From: Priestia koreensis
GTDB lineage: Bacteria > Bacillota > Bacilli > Bacillales > Bacillaceae_H
DNA: 64,000 nt
Assembly: GCF_001274935.1 (NCBI RefSeq)
Contig: NZ_LILC01000002.1
Span: 639,924 to 703,923 of the forward strand
Reading direction: 5' to 3'
Shown: piece after piece, positions 26,559 to 35,452 of the stretch
How positions within the stretch are numbered: the stretch's first letter is position 1
Layout: each line of letters starts with the position of its first letter
Notes under the pieces: generated by a model
Seen by the model: only the letters and a program-made list of their open reading frames with translations
The model's database searches: none
Told to the model about the DNA's origin: nothing
Made by a program: the position numbers and the translations under genes

Positions 26559-28178
26559 ATGAAAAAAGTGTTTTCGCTATGCGTAATGGTCATGCTTGTA
26601 TTTGCACTTGCAGCCTGTACGGCAACAAGTGATCAAGCAAATGACTCAGAGAAAAGCGGTGGTAAAAAAGGATCAAAGGTTCTGTATTTAAACAATGGTC
26701 AGGAGCCTACTTCACTGGATCCGCCAATCGGATTTGATTCGGTTTCTTGGAATGCGCTAAACAACCTTATGGAAGGGATGACGCGTTTAGGGAAAGATCA
26801 CAATCCTGAAGCTGCTACTGCAAAGGACTGGGATGTATCAGAGGATGGAACAAAATATACGTTCCATATTCGTGACAATGCGAAGTGGTCAAACGGTGAT
26901 CCTGTAACAGCGGGAGACTTTGAATTTGCTTGGAAACGATTATTAGACCCAAAAACAGCTTCTTCTGCTGCGTTTTTAGGTTACTTCATTAAAGGCGGCG
27001 AAGAATTTAACACGGGTAAAGGAACAGCAGACAACGTACAAGTAAAAGCAACAGATGATAAAACACTAGAAGTAACGTTAACAAGTCCACAAGCGTATTT
27101 CCTAAGCGTTATTGCAAACCCAGCATTTTTCCCAATCAATCAAAAAGTGGCGGAGAAAAATCCGAAATGGTATGCAGAGGCTGACACATTTGTTGCCAAT
27201 GGGCCATTCAAGTTAACAGAGTGGAAGCATGACAGCAATTTTGTTATGAAGAAAAACGATCAATATTGGGATGCGAAAAATGTAAAGCTTGATCAAGTAA
27301 ATTGGGCTGAAGTGAGCGATACAACGACTGAATATCAGCTTTTCCAAACAGGAGAACTTGATACATCGGGCGTACCATCTGATTTAAGCGATAAGCTTTT
27401 CAAAGATGGTGAAGTAAAAGTAGATGACCAAGCAGGTGAATATTTCTACCGCTTCAACGTAAACATGGAGCCATTCCAAAATGCGAATATTCGTAAAGCG
27501 TTCGCAATGGCGGTTGATCAACAAAAGATCGTGGATTACGTAACAAAAAGAAAACAAAAGCCAGCTACTGCATTCGTTTCACCAGGCTTTAATGAACCTT
27601 CAGGAGATGACTTCCGTAAAACAGGCGGAGATCTTGTGAAATTTGATAACAAGGAAGCAAAATCATTGTTAGAAAAAGGGATGAAAGAAGAAGGATACAG
27701 CAAGTTACCAGCTGTTACATTAACGTACAGCACAAGTGAAGATCACAAAAAAATTGCAGAAGCAATGCAAGATATGCTGAAAGAAAATTTAGGCGTTGAT
27801 GTGAAGCTTGCGAATATGGAGTGGAACGTGTTCCAAGATGAGCAAAAGAAGCTTAAATTCCAATTCTCACGTAGCTCATTCTTAGCTGATTACGCTGATC
27901 CAATTAACTTCTTAGAAAATTTCCAAACGGGTCATTCAATGAACCGTACAGGGTGGAGCAATCCGAAATATGATGAGCTAATCAAACAAGCGAAGAGCGA
28001 AGCCGATGAAGAAAAACGTTTTAAAATTATGCACGAAGCAGAACAAATTTTATTTGATGATATGCCAATCTTACCGATTCATTTCTACAACCAAGTGTAC
28101 TTGCAAAATAAAGACGTAACAGGAATTGTCCGTCATCCTGTTGGGTACTTAGAACTTAAGTGGGCAGACAAGAAATAA
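26559..28178 (+). CDS. dppE: Dipeptide-binding lipoprotein
   Basis: This 539-residue SBP family 5 protein has the signal peptide MKKVFSLCVMVMLVFALAAC with lipobox LAAC, so the mature Cys is residue 20 and lipid-anchored outside the membrane. It contains the family signature region around VTAGDFEFAWKRLLDPKTAS. It captures peptides, probably murein tripeptides, for DppBCD. It is separated from dppD by 61 bp with an AGGGGGATT SD and followed by a hairpin, so it is likely the most abundant product. Confidence 0.93.
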   Translation: MKKVFSLCVMVMLVFALAACTATSDQANDSEKSGGKKGSKVLYLNNGQEPTSLDPPIGFDSVSWNALNNLMEGMTRLGKDHNPEAATAKDWDVSEDGTKYTFHIRDNAKWSNGDPVTAGDFEFAWKRLLDPKTASSAAFLGYFIKGGEEFNTGKGTADNVQVKATDDKTLEVTLTSPQAYFLSVIANPAFFPINQKVAEKNPKWYAEADTFVANGPFKLTEWKHDSNFVMKKNDQYWDAKNVKLDQVNWAEVSDTTTEYQLFQTGELDTSGVPSDLSDKLFKDGEVKVDDQAGEYFYRFNVNMEPFQNANIRKAFAMAVDQQKIVDYVTKRKQKPATAFVSPGFNEPSGDDFRKTGGDLVKFDNKEAKSLLEKGMKEEGYSKLPAVTLTYSTSEDHKKIAEAMQDMLKENLGVDVKLANMEWNVFQDEQKKLKFQFSRSSFLADYADPINFLENFQTGHSMNRTGWSNPKYDELIKQAKSEADEEKRFKIMHEAEQILFDDMPILPIHFYNQVYLQNKDVTGIVRHPVGYLELKWADKK

Positions 28179-28190
28179 AACAGCACAGCT

Positions 28191-28230
28191 AGGAAGGTGT
28201 CCATGGGCAACACGCCTGGGCACCTTCTTG
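28191..28230 (+). terminator. Hairpin after dppE
   Basis: GAAGGTGTCC pairs with GGGCACCTTC (one G-U) around a 15-nt loop. There is no T-run, so it is more likely a processing or attenuating hairpin than a full stop, and would lower ykf expression relative to dppE. Confidence 0.5.
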
Positions 28231-28304
28231 CATATAGTGAGTAGATGATGAATTAAAACGATAGGCTTTTTCAAGCACGATAGATAGACGGGGAGGGACT
28301 AGAA

Positions 28305-29405
28305 ATGAAGATTACAGACTTACATACGTACCGAGTCGCAGTACCATTACATAAACCATTTAAAACAGCGCTTCGCACGGTTCACTTAGCCGAAGCGATT
28401 ATCGTAAAGGTGATGTGTGATGACGGAACAATTGGCTGGGGAGAAGCGCCCCCAACAGTAGTAATTACAGGTGATAGCTTAGATAGCATTGAAGCAGCGA
28501 TTCAGCAGGTGATTAAACCAAAGCTAATCGGAAGGAATCTCTTACACTATGAAGCTCTTTTTCATGATATAGCCTCTAGCATCGTTCGAAACTCAAGTGC
28601 AAAAGCAGCTGTGGATATGGCCCTATACGACTGCTTGGCACAGCATAGCGGTTTGCCGCTGTATCAGTATCTTGGTGGGTACAGAGAAGGTCTTGAAACA
28701 GACTACACGGTAAGCGTAAATGAGCCAGAAGAAATGGCGGATGATGCTGTGCAGTACATAAAGGATGGATTTGACGTTCTGAAAATCAAGGTTGGAAAAG
28801 ATGACATTCAAACCGATATTGAGCGCATAAAACGAATACGCCAGGTGGTTGGCAATGAGCCCAAAATACGTCTAGACGCCAATCAAGGATGGAGCGTAAA
28901 AGAATCTATTTACGCGATTTGTCAAATGGAAGATTTGGGACTCAATATTGAGCTAGTAGAGCAACCCGTGGTCGCGTCAGACATCGCAGGTCTAAAAAGA
29001 GTAACGGATCACGTCAACACGCTCATTATGGCAGACGAAAGTGTATTTACACCTAATCAAGCGCTAGAGGTAGTAGCGACGAGAAGTGCGGATTTAATTA
29101 ACATTAAGCTTATGAAAGCAGGCGGCATTTATCAAGCTGAAAAAATTAACGCCCTTGCTGAATTAAACGGCATTCAATGTATGGTCGGAAGCATGATTGA
29201 AACAAAGATAGGCATTACGGCTGCAGCCCACTTTGCCGCTAGTAAAAAGAACATTACGCGTTTTGATTTTGATGCACCGCTCATGCTTGCAGAAGATATC
29301 GTCACAGGCGGTATTCACTACAGTGGACGCCACATTTCATTCGCTCAAAAAACGGGCCTTGGCATTACGGATGTGAATTTAAAAGGAGGCATACAAATTG
29401 GGTAA
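28305..29405 (+). CDS. ykfB: L-Ala-D/L-Glu epimerase
   Basis: This 366-residue enolase-superfamily, muconate-lactonizing subgroup enzyme has the KxK base pair in VLKIKVGKD, metal ligands in LDANQGW, VEQPV and MADESVF, and the second base in INIKLMKAGG. It interconverts L-Ala-D-Glu and L-Ala-L-Glu from murein peptides. The SD is GGGGAGGGAC. It overlaps ykfC. Confidence 0.92.
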   Translation: MKITDLHTYRVAVPLHKPFKTALRTVHLAEAIIVKVMCDDGTIGWGEAPPTVVITGDSLDSIEAAIQQVIKPKLIGRNLLHYEALFHDIASSIVRNSSAKAAVDMALYDCLAQHSGLPLYQYLGGYREGLETDYTVSVNEPEEMADDAVQYIKDGFDVLKIKVGKDDIQTDIERIKRIRQVVGNEPKIRLDANQGWSVKESIYAICQMEDLGLNIELVEQPVVASDIAGLKRVTDHVNTLIMADESVFTPNQALEVVATRSADLINIKLMKAGGIYQAEKINALAELNGIQCMVGSMIETKIGITAAAHFAASKKNITRFDFDAPLMLAEDIVTGGIHYSGRHISFAQKTGLGITDVNLKGGIQIG

Positions 29406-30309
29406 ATCATTTGTTATAAACGTACCGGTCGCAACGATTTGGACATCTCATGACTCACCAAGAGAGTTGGATCAACAAGCGGTGAGCTATCCTGCAAATA
29501 TTGAAGGATGGATTAAAAGCTTAAGTCATGATCAGCTTCTTGATCTATGCAATCACAATCTTGTTCAAACACAGGTGCTTCTTGGTCAAAAAGTTGAGAT
29601 CATCAGTGAGCACGGTGAGTGGGTGGAAGTGGTCATTCCTGAACAGCCGTCTTCAAAGCAGGAACGAGGCTATCCTGGGTGGATGCCAAAAAGGCAGCTG
29701 TCAGAAGTGGATGAGTGGAACGTTGAGCAATCTCCGCTTATCAGCGTTATTAAGCAAACAGCATGGCTATATGATGAGGAAGATCAGCCGCTTCTTCACG
29801 TAAGTTTTCAAACGAGGCTACCGGTCGTAGAGGAATTAGGGACATACATCCGCGTTCGAATACCTCAAGGAACAGCACGTGTAAAAAAAGAAGATATTAC
29901 GTTCTTGCATTCGGTGAACGAACTTCCAAGAGGAAACGGGGAAGGAATTGTCGGAGCCGGAAAAGCGTTTATTGGTCTTCCTTACTTATGGGGTGGAATG
30001 AGTGGATTTGGGTTTGATTGTTCAGGGTTTAGTTACACAATGTGCAAAGCAAATGGAATCATGATCGCACGTGATGCGCATGACCAAGCAGCCGCAGGTG
30101 AGAGCGTACCGTTTCATCAATTGAAGCCCGGCGATCTCCTATTCTTCGCATATGAAGAAGGGAAAGGAAAGCTTCATCATGTGGGGATTTATTATGGAAA
30201 CGGAGAAATGATTCATGCTCCTCAAACAGGAAAAGGTATTGAGGTCATTGAATTAAAAGGCACCATCTATGAAAAAGAGCTCTGTCATGCGAGCCGATAT
30301 TGGAAATAA
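29398..30309 (+). CDS. ykfC: gamma-D-glutamyl-L-diamino acid endopeptidase (NlpC/P60)
   Basis: The 303-residue protein has N-terminal SH3-like segments (about 1-180) and a C-terminal NlpC/P60 domain. Its catalytic Cys is in GFGFDCSGFSYTMC and His in KLHHVGIYYGNGEMIHAP. It cleaves L-Ala-gamma-D-Glu-diamino acid peptides. No signal peptide is seen, so it works on imported peptides in the cytoplasm. The TTG start at 29398 is chosen because AAAGGAGG lies 8-9 nt upstream; it overlaps the ykfB stop. Confidence 0.9.
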   Translation: MGKSFVINVPVATIWTSHDSPRELDQQAVSYPANIEGWIKSLSHDQLLDLCNHNLVQTQVLLGQKVEIISEHGEWVEVVIPEQPSSKQERGYPGWMPKRQLSEVDEWNVEQSPLISVIKQTAWLYDEEDQPLLHVSFQTRLPVVEELGTYIRVRIPQGTARVKKEDITFLHSVNELPRGNGEGIVGAGKAFIGLPYLWGGMSGFGFDCSGFSYTMCKANGIMIARDAHDQAAAGESVPFHQLKPGDLLFFAYEEGKGKLHHVGIYYGNGEMIHAPQTGKGIEVIELKGTIYEKELCHASRYWK

Positions 30310-30341
30310 GATAGCTTTTTGAAAAAATGGAGGGGTTAGGC

Positions 30342-31346
30342 ATGGAGAAGGAACGTCTATTGATGATTCAAAACTTACAAAAATATTTCCCAGCAGATAA
30401 AAATCAAGTCGTCAAGGCGGTCGATGGTATTTCGTTTGATATCTACAAAGGAGAAACGTTTGGTTTAGTAGGTGAGTCTGGATGTGGAAAATCGACAACG
30501 GGAAGAACGATTATGCGGCTGTACAATCGCACGGACGGAAAGGTTCTCTATGAAGGACGCGATATGGACGAGTTATCTGAAAAGGAGCGCACCAAGTATC
30601 AGCGCAAAATTCAAATGATTTTTCAAGACCCATATGCATCGTTAAATCCTCGTTCAACCGTGCGAGATATTATCGCAGAACCGATGGAAGTACATCGATT
30701 GTATCCGAACAAGAAGAAACAAAATGAGCGCATCTATGAACTTCTAGAACTTGTCGGGCTTAATCGTGAGCATGCCAACCGCTATCCGCATGAATTTAGC
30801 GGCGGGCAGCGTCAGCGAATTGGAATCGCTCGTGCACTAGCGCTAGAACCAGAGTTTATTATTGCAGATGAACCGATATCCGCTTTAGATGTGTCTGTTC
30901 AGGCGCAAGTAGTCAATCTATTAAAAAAGCTTCAAGTAGAACAAGGACTTACGTATTTATTCATTGCGCATGACCTTTCAATGGTAAAGCATATTAGTGA
31001 CCGAATTGGCGTCATGTATTTGGGAAATATGATGGAGCTTACGACAAGCGATGAGCTCTATAAAAATCCTCTTCATCCATATACGCAGGCGCTTCTATCA
31101 GCCATCCCAATTCCTGACCCTGACGTAGAGGACAAGCGTCAGCGTATTATTTTAAAAGGGGAAATACCAAGTCCAATTAACCCGCCGAGTGGCTGCACGT
31201 TCCGCACGCGCTGTCCTCATGCCATGGACGTTTGCGCAGCGAAAAAACCAGTTTGGCAAGAAGCTGAGAGCGGTCATTTTGTAGCGTGTCATCTGTATAA
31301 TCAGGAAATAATGGACAAGCAAAAACAAGAAGTGACAACAAGTTAA
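30342..31346 (+). CDS. ykfD: Oligopeptide ABC transporter ATPase
   Basis: The 334-residue OppF/DppF-type ATPase has Walker A GESGCGKSTT, signature FSGGQRQRIGIARAL and Walker B FIIADEPISALDV. The C-terminal extension GCTFRTRCPHAMDVC has the cysteine cluster. It supplies the second ATPase of the DppBCDE importer. The start at 30342 has GGAGGGG at 6-nt spacing; ATG 30327 overlaps that SD. The next gene starts 2 bp after its stop. Confidence 0.92.
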   Translation: MEKERLLMIQNLQKYFPADKNQVVKAVDGISFDIYKGETFGLVGESGCGKSTTGRTIMRLYNRTDGKVLYEGRDMDELSEKERTKYQRKIQMIFQDPYASLNPRSTVRDIIAEPMEVHRLYPNKKKQNERIYELLELVGLNREHANRYPHEFSGGQRQRIGIARALALEPEFIIADEPISALDVSVQAQVVNLLKKLQVEQGLTYLFIAHDLSMVKHISDRIGVMYLGNMMELTTSDELYKNPLHPYTQALLSAIPIPDPDVEDKRQRIILKGEIPSPINPPSGCTFRTRCPHAMDVCAAKKPVWQEAESGHFVACHLYNQEIMDKQKQEVTTS

Positions 31347-31347
31347 G

Positions 31348-32130
31348 ATGAACAAGGTTCAAGATTTACAGAATACAATCGAGAACATTGTGAATGGGAT
31401 CAGTGGACGTATGGGTGTCTATGTCCAGCTAGGAAACGAACATATTAATGTGAACGGCGATCTGTCTATGCCATCTGCAAGCCTCATTAAAATTCCTATT
31501 TTGCTCGAACTCTTTCATCAAGTAGAACAGGGTCTCATTCATTTACGTGAGATAAACGAAATAAAGGATTTTAAGAGAGTCGGCGGAGCAGGAGTTCTTC
31601 AGTCCCTTACGAACGATGTGAAGCTCACGTGGTACGATTTGGCCGTGTTAATGATCACTGTTTCAGACAACATGGCGACAAATGCGCTTATTCATCGTTT
31701 GAACATGAATGCCGTTAATGATTATTGTCACGCCTTCACAGAAGCGACCGTGCTGCAACGAGAAATGATGGATTATGAGGCGATCAAAAAAGGGAAGGAT
31801 AATTGGACGTCTGCGCGCGACATGGTGAAGCTTTTAACATTGATAGAAAATGAACAGTTTTTGTCACGTGAAAGCAGGCAAGAGATTTATTCAATCTTAA
31901 CCAAACAGCAATTTCAAGATAAGCTCCCAGCGAGAATGGATGATACCGTTACAATTGCCAACAAAACAGGAGAGTTAGAAGGCGTTGAGCATGATGTCGC
32001 GATTATTGATGGCTATGGACAGCGTATATATGTAGCGGTTCTAACTCATCAGCTCGTCAATTCCTATAAGGGACGATCCGCTATTTCAGCCATTGGGTAT
32101 GAACTATATCAGTATTTGAAAAAAGCGTAA
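31348..32130 (+). CDS. Class A beta-lactamase-fold serine hydrolase, cytoplasmic
   Basis: The 260-residue protein has the three penicillin-recognising motifs: S45-L-I-K48, S106-D-N108 and K206-T-G208. Glu139 sits where Glu166 of class A enzymes falls, but the Asn170 equivalent is Tyr. There is no signal peptide, so it should stay in the cytoplasm and is not a classic resistance enzyme. It lies 2 bp after ykfD within the murein-peptide operon, where B. subtilis has the LD-carboxypeptidase YkfA instead. I infer a peptidase or amidase on imported muropeptides. Confidence 0.8.
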   Translation: MNKVQDLQNTIENIVNGISGRMGVYVQLGNEHINVNGDLSMPSASLIKIPILLELFHQVEQGLIHLREINEIKDFKRVGGAGVLQSLTNDVKLTWYDLAVLMITVSDNMATNALIHRLNMNAVNDYCHAFTEATVLQREMMDYEAIKKGKDNWTSARDMVKLLTLIENEQFLSRESRQEIYSILTKQQFQDKLPARMDDTVTIANKTGELEGVEHDVAIIDGYGQRIYVAVLTHQLVNSYKGRSAISAIGYELYQYLKKA

Positions 32131-32142
32131 ACGCGTCTATCA

Positions 32143-32191
32143 CCTTATTCTAGCAACTGCATATGCTAATAGAGAAGTTGCTAAAATAAGG
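32143..32191 (+). promoter_or_regulatory. Hairpin overlapping the SD of the holin-like gene
   Basis: CCTTATTCTAGCAACT (32143-32158) and AGTTGCTAAAATAAGG (32176-32191) pair over 16 bp with one mismatch. The right arm runs into the SD AAGGAG at 32188-32193, so the folded leader would hide the ribosome site of the next gene. There is no T-run, so it is not a good terminator. Confidence 0.65.
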
Positions 32192-32201
32192 AGTGATGAC
32201 G

Positions 32202-32411
32202 ATGGGACGCTGGAAAAACTACGGACTGTGGGTGTCGTTAGCATCTTTACTACTTATGATTCTTCAATTATTTGGGGTGCAAATTTCCACTGAAAAGTAC
32301 GACATGGTCGTTAACGCTGCATTAACTTTTCTTGTTGCAGCAGGAGTCATCAGCAATCCTGCTACTGTAAGCAAATGGTTTACAGATGATAAAAACGATC
32401 AAGTAAAATAA
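32202..32411 (+). CDS. Holin-like small membrane protein
   Basis: This 69-residue protein has two hydrophobic helices (about 9-25 and 36-54) and an acidic tail. The first motif WKNYGLWVSLASLLLMILQLFG and GVISNPATVSKWFTD resemble phi-LC3-type phage holins, though no phage genes are near. The start at 32202 has AAGGAG at 8-nt spacing; ATG 32196 and GTG 32193 are too close. Location after the murein-peptide operon suggests a role at the membrane or cell wall, but this is speculation. Confidence 0.65.
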   Translation: MGRWKNYGLWVSLASLLLMILQLFGVQISTEKYDMVVNAALTFLVAAGVISNPATVSKWFTDDKNDQVK

Positions 32412-32422
32412 ATATTTATAGG

Positions 32423-32456
32423 AAAAAGCCGATTTCAGCTATGAGATCGGCTTTTT
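32423..32456. terminator. Bidirectional terminator between the holin-like gene and the kinase gene
   Basis: AAAAAGCCGAT, 11-nt loop, ATCGGCTTTTT. It lies partly within the 3' end of the convergent kinase gene. Confidence 0.85.
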
Positions 32457-33857
32457 GTATATATAAGGAAGTGAAATGGTCACCGTCGTTCCTTCCTCTA
32501 GCTTGCTATCTATGAAAATAGTTCCTTCATGTCGCAAAATGACCTGCTTGGCAATAGAAAGTCCTAATCCGCTTCCACCTGTTTTTCGATTGCGTGATTT
32601 TTCTCCTCGATACAAAGGTTCAAAAATGTAAGGAAGCTCGGTTGATGAAATTCCTATTCCGTTATCCATAATGATTATATGAACAAAATCTGGGTCTGCC
32701 GTTGAAACAGCGATCGTGACCTGACCATGTGTTTCCGTATAGCGAATAGCGTTTCCAATTATATTTTCCAAGGCTCGTGATAAGAGAAGGTAATCACCGT
32801 TTATGTGAATGCTATTGTCGCACTTGGAATAGATAAGCTCAATATCTTTCTCTCTCGCCATTGATGAAAATCCCATGATCATGTCAGAAAGGAAAGGATG
32901 AAGCAAAATTTCCTGCTTTTGAAGAGGAGCTTCTATGTAGTTCGTAGTGGTATACGTATGTAAATCATCAATTAATTGATTAAGTAAGCTCGCTTTTTGA
33001 TAGCTAATCTCAATGTATTTATTTAGTTTTTCAGGTGTTTGCGCAATTCCTTGTTTGATCCCTTCTAATGAACCTCTAATCGTGAACAAGGGTGTTCGCA
33101 AATCGTGAATGATGGACGAGATAAATAGCTTTCGTTCCTTTTCCATTGTTGCCTGTTTTTGCAATGATAATTCTAGCTCTACTTGCATCGTTTGAATGGC
33201 CATAGACAGCTCGTTAATTTCTTTTACAGGCGTAGTAGGAACGGGGAAGCTAAAATGTTGGTTGCTAATCAAGGCAGTCGCATGTTGAAACTCCTTTAAC
33301 GGATAGAGAATTTTTTGTTTAACGAAACGAAGGCTTACCGCTAAAATGAAAGAAAAAAAGAAAAGCCATACAAATAATCCGCCCCACTCAGTGATGAGGT
33401 AATGAGTCCAAGAAGTTTTTCGCGGTATGAAAGAGCGCTGGTCCTGCACATATACGGTCCCAATTAGCCGATTGTTTTCAAAGATAGGATAGTGCTCAAG
33501 AGTTGTTCCCGCTTCCTCTATTTGAACTGCTGACGTTGAATGAAGCTGATAACTATTTGTGTGAGACAGGTTAGAGAAAACTGTTTGTTTAGCGCTATTT
33601 AACAGCTCCAAACGAATTCCTAGCTTACGTGAAGAGTGATTTAGCGATTGCTGATAAGATGGTTGATCCCATCTGTGTACTTCTTCTAAAACATGACTCT
33701 GTAACCACGGGGTTGTACTTTCTAATTCATCTTGATATGGAGAAGAAAAGTAATCATAGAAATAAACCGTTACCCTAGTCATTACAATCGGAACGATTAA
33801 GAATAGTAGTAGAAAAAGGAGAGCCCATTTTTTAATCGAGAGCTGAAGTCCGTTCAT
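32439..33857 (-). CDS. Sensor histidine kinase
   Basis: The 472-residue protein has TM1 at about 11-30, an extracytoplasmic domain of about 130 residues, TM2 near 165-187, HAMP, HisKA with SSIIHDLRTPLFTIRGS, and HATPase with NIIGNAIRYT (N box), DNGIGIS and GGSGLGLSIAK. The cognate regulator lies upstream with a 4-bp ATGA overlap. The ABC exporter on the opposite strand makes a sensor of cell-envelope stress or peptide antibiotics likely, though the large external domain differs from BceS. Confidence 0.88.
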   Translation of the reverse strand: MNGLQLSIKKWALLFLLLFLIVPIVMTRVTVYFYDYFSSPYQDELESTTPWLQSHVLEEVHRWDQPSYQQSLNHSSRKLGIRLELLNSAKQTVFSNLSHTNSYQLHSTSAVQIEEAGTTLEHYPIFENNRLIGTVYVQDQRSFIPRKTSWTHYLITEWGGLFVWLFFFSFILAVSLRFVKQKILYPLKEFQHATALISNQHFSFPVPTTPVKEINELSMAIQTMQVELELSLQKQATMEKERKLFISSIIHDLRTPLFTIRGSLEGIKQGIAQTPEKLNKYIEISYQKASLLNQLIDDLHTYTTTNYIEAPLQKQEILLHPFLSDMIMGFSSMAREKDIELIYSKCDNSIHINGDYLLLSRALENIIGNAIRYTETHGQVTIAVSTADPDFVHIIIMDNGIGISSTELPYIFEPLYRGEKSRNRKTGGSGLGLSIAKQVILRHEGTIFIDSKLEEGTTVTISLPYIYKKPIS

Positions 33858-34546
33858 CCTATTCTCTCCTCTGCTTTGTATCCAACTCCCCACACAGTCG
33901 AAATCTGAAATGAGCTTGTTTTTGTTTCTATTTTTTCGCGTAGCTTTGCGATGTATACACGAACCGTATGAGAGTCCCCGTCTTCATATCCCCAAATTCG
34001 TTGAATAATTTGTTCATGCGTAAACACTTGATTGAGGTGAGATAAAAATAACTTCATTAACTCAAATTCCTTTGCAGTTAGAACTACTTCCTGCTCGTTA
34101 ACCTGTAGCCGTCTTGTGGAAAGCTGCAATTCCACATCGCCACATCTCACCACCTCTGAGCGTAGAGAAGTAGATTGATCACGATAGACTCTTCGGTTAA
34201 CAGCTTTGATACGAGCGATAATTTCTAACGGCGTCGCATTTTTGACGATGTAATCATCTGCTCCGATCGAGAGCCCGCGAATTTTATCCGTATCGTTTTG
34301 CAAGGCGCTTAAAAAAAGAATAGGTGTATTATAGCGCTCTCGAATTTGCTTGCAGAGAGTGAACCCTGATTCACCTGGCATCATAATATCAAGCAAAATA
34401 AAATGAATGGTCGTTTGAGCGAGAATTTTTTTTGCATCGTCTCCAGTCGTAGCTTGGTAGACCTCGTATCCTTCTACTAGTAAAAAGTCTTCTAGCAATT
34501 CCGCAATTTCTTCTTCGTCATCAATAAGTAAAATTCGTTGCTTCAT
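33854..34546 (-). CDS. OmpR/PhoB-family response regulator
   Basis: The 230-residue protein has a receiver domain with LIDDEEE and phospho-acceptor Asp in ILLDIMMPGESG, Thr/Ser and Lys positions FLSALQ and YIVKNATP. The C-terminal winged helix ends in TVRVYIAKLREKIE...VWGVGYKAE. It is transcribed divergently from the ABC transporter genes, which are its likely targets. The SD is GAGGGATC on the minus strand. Confidence 0.9.
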   Translation of the reverse strand: MKQRILLIDDEEEIAELLEDFLLVEGYEVYQATTGDDAKKILAQTTIHFILLDIMMPGESGFTLCKQIRERYNTPILFLSALQNDTDKIRGLSIGADDYIVKNATPLEIIARIKAVNRRVYRDQSTSLRSEVVRCGDVELQLSTRRLQVNEQEVVLTAKEFELMKLFLSHLNQVFTHEQIIQRIWGYEDGDSHTVRVYIAKLREKIETKTSSFQISTVWGVGYKAEERIG

Positions 34547-34702
34547 ATTTGATCCCTCACAGTTGTCTTATTCGACCTCATTATACCAAATAAATCCTTT
34601 TTGCATTGTTTTACTCCCGAAAATTGATACTTTTTTGATATTTCATGAACAGTATGTTGAGACTTTTCTTCTAAAGTTACATGTACAAGGAGGTTTTACA
34701 TA

Positions 34703-35452
34703 ATGAACCAAATAGTAAAAGTAGAAAACGTAAGCAAAGTTTATGAAGAGGGAAACCGATCGTTTTATGCATTAAAGGGTGTAAGCATGGAAGTGAAAAA
34801 AGGTGAGTTCCTCGCAATTATGGGAAGAAGCGGCTCGGGAAAATCAACCTTGTTAAATATGCTCTCTGGATTAGATCAACCATCAAAAGGTAGCGTCTTT
34901 TTAAATGGTCGTTCACTCTACTCGCTAGGGGATAAACAGTTAACTAACATTCGGCGTCGAGAGGTGGGGTTTATCTTTCAATTTTTTAATCTTCTCCCGG
35001 TCTTAACCGTGTTTGAAAACGTCGTATTACCATTAGAATTAGCAGGTCAAAAGCGTACTCGAAAATCGGGAGAGGAGCTTTTAAAACGGTTAGGAATCGA
35101 TCATTTAAAGGATCAATATCCTTCGCAATTATCAGGTGGTCAGCAGCAGCGTGTTGCTATCGCAAGATCTTTAATTACCAAGCCAAGTATTATCCTCGCT
35201 GATGAACCAACAGGAAGTCTAGATTCTAAGACTGGAAAAGAAACACTCGCTATTTTGCGGGAGTTTTGTGATCACCTTGGTCATTCTCTCGTCATGGTGA
35301 CTCATGATGCAACCGTTGCGTCCTACGCGCATCGTGTGTTGTTTTTGCAAGATGGCAGGGTGAAGGATGAACTAACCTTACTAAATGAGGGATACAGTAG
35401 AAAAGAGTACATTGCTCAAATCACTGAACGAGTAGAAGGAATGATGGTATGA
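34703..35452 (+). CDS. LolD/MacB-type ABC exporter ATPase
   Basis: The 249-residue ATPase has Walker A GRSGSGKSTLL, Q-loop FIFQFFNLLPVLT, signature LSGGQQQRVAIARSL and Walker B IILADEPTGSLDSKTG. It is the type paired with FtsX-like permeases in peptide-antibiotic detoxification or lipoprotein handling. It overlaps the next gene by 4 bp. The divergent two-component genes likely regulate it. The SD is AAGGAGG. Confidence 0.92.
   Translation: MNQIVKVENVSKVYEEGNRSFYALKGVSMEVKKGEFLAIMGRSGSGKSTLLNMLSGLDQPSKGSVFLNGRSLYSLGDKQLTNIRRREVGFIFQFFNLLPVLTVFENVVLPLELAGQKRTRKSGEELLKRLGIDHLKDQYPSQLSGGQQQRVAIARSLITKPSIILADEPTGSLDSKTGKETLAILREFCDHLGHSLVMVTHDATVASYAHRVLFLQDGRVKDELTLLNEGYSRKEYIAQITERVEGMMV

Noticed and set aside
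31348..32130. Antibiotic-resistance beta-lactamase
   Set aside because: There is no signal peptide, the Asn170 position is Tyr, and the gene belongs to a peptide-use operon.
32202..32411. Prophage signalled by the holin-like gene
   Set aside because: No endolysin, structural gene, integrase or attachment site is nearby.
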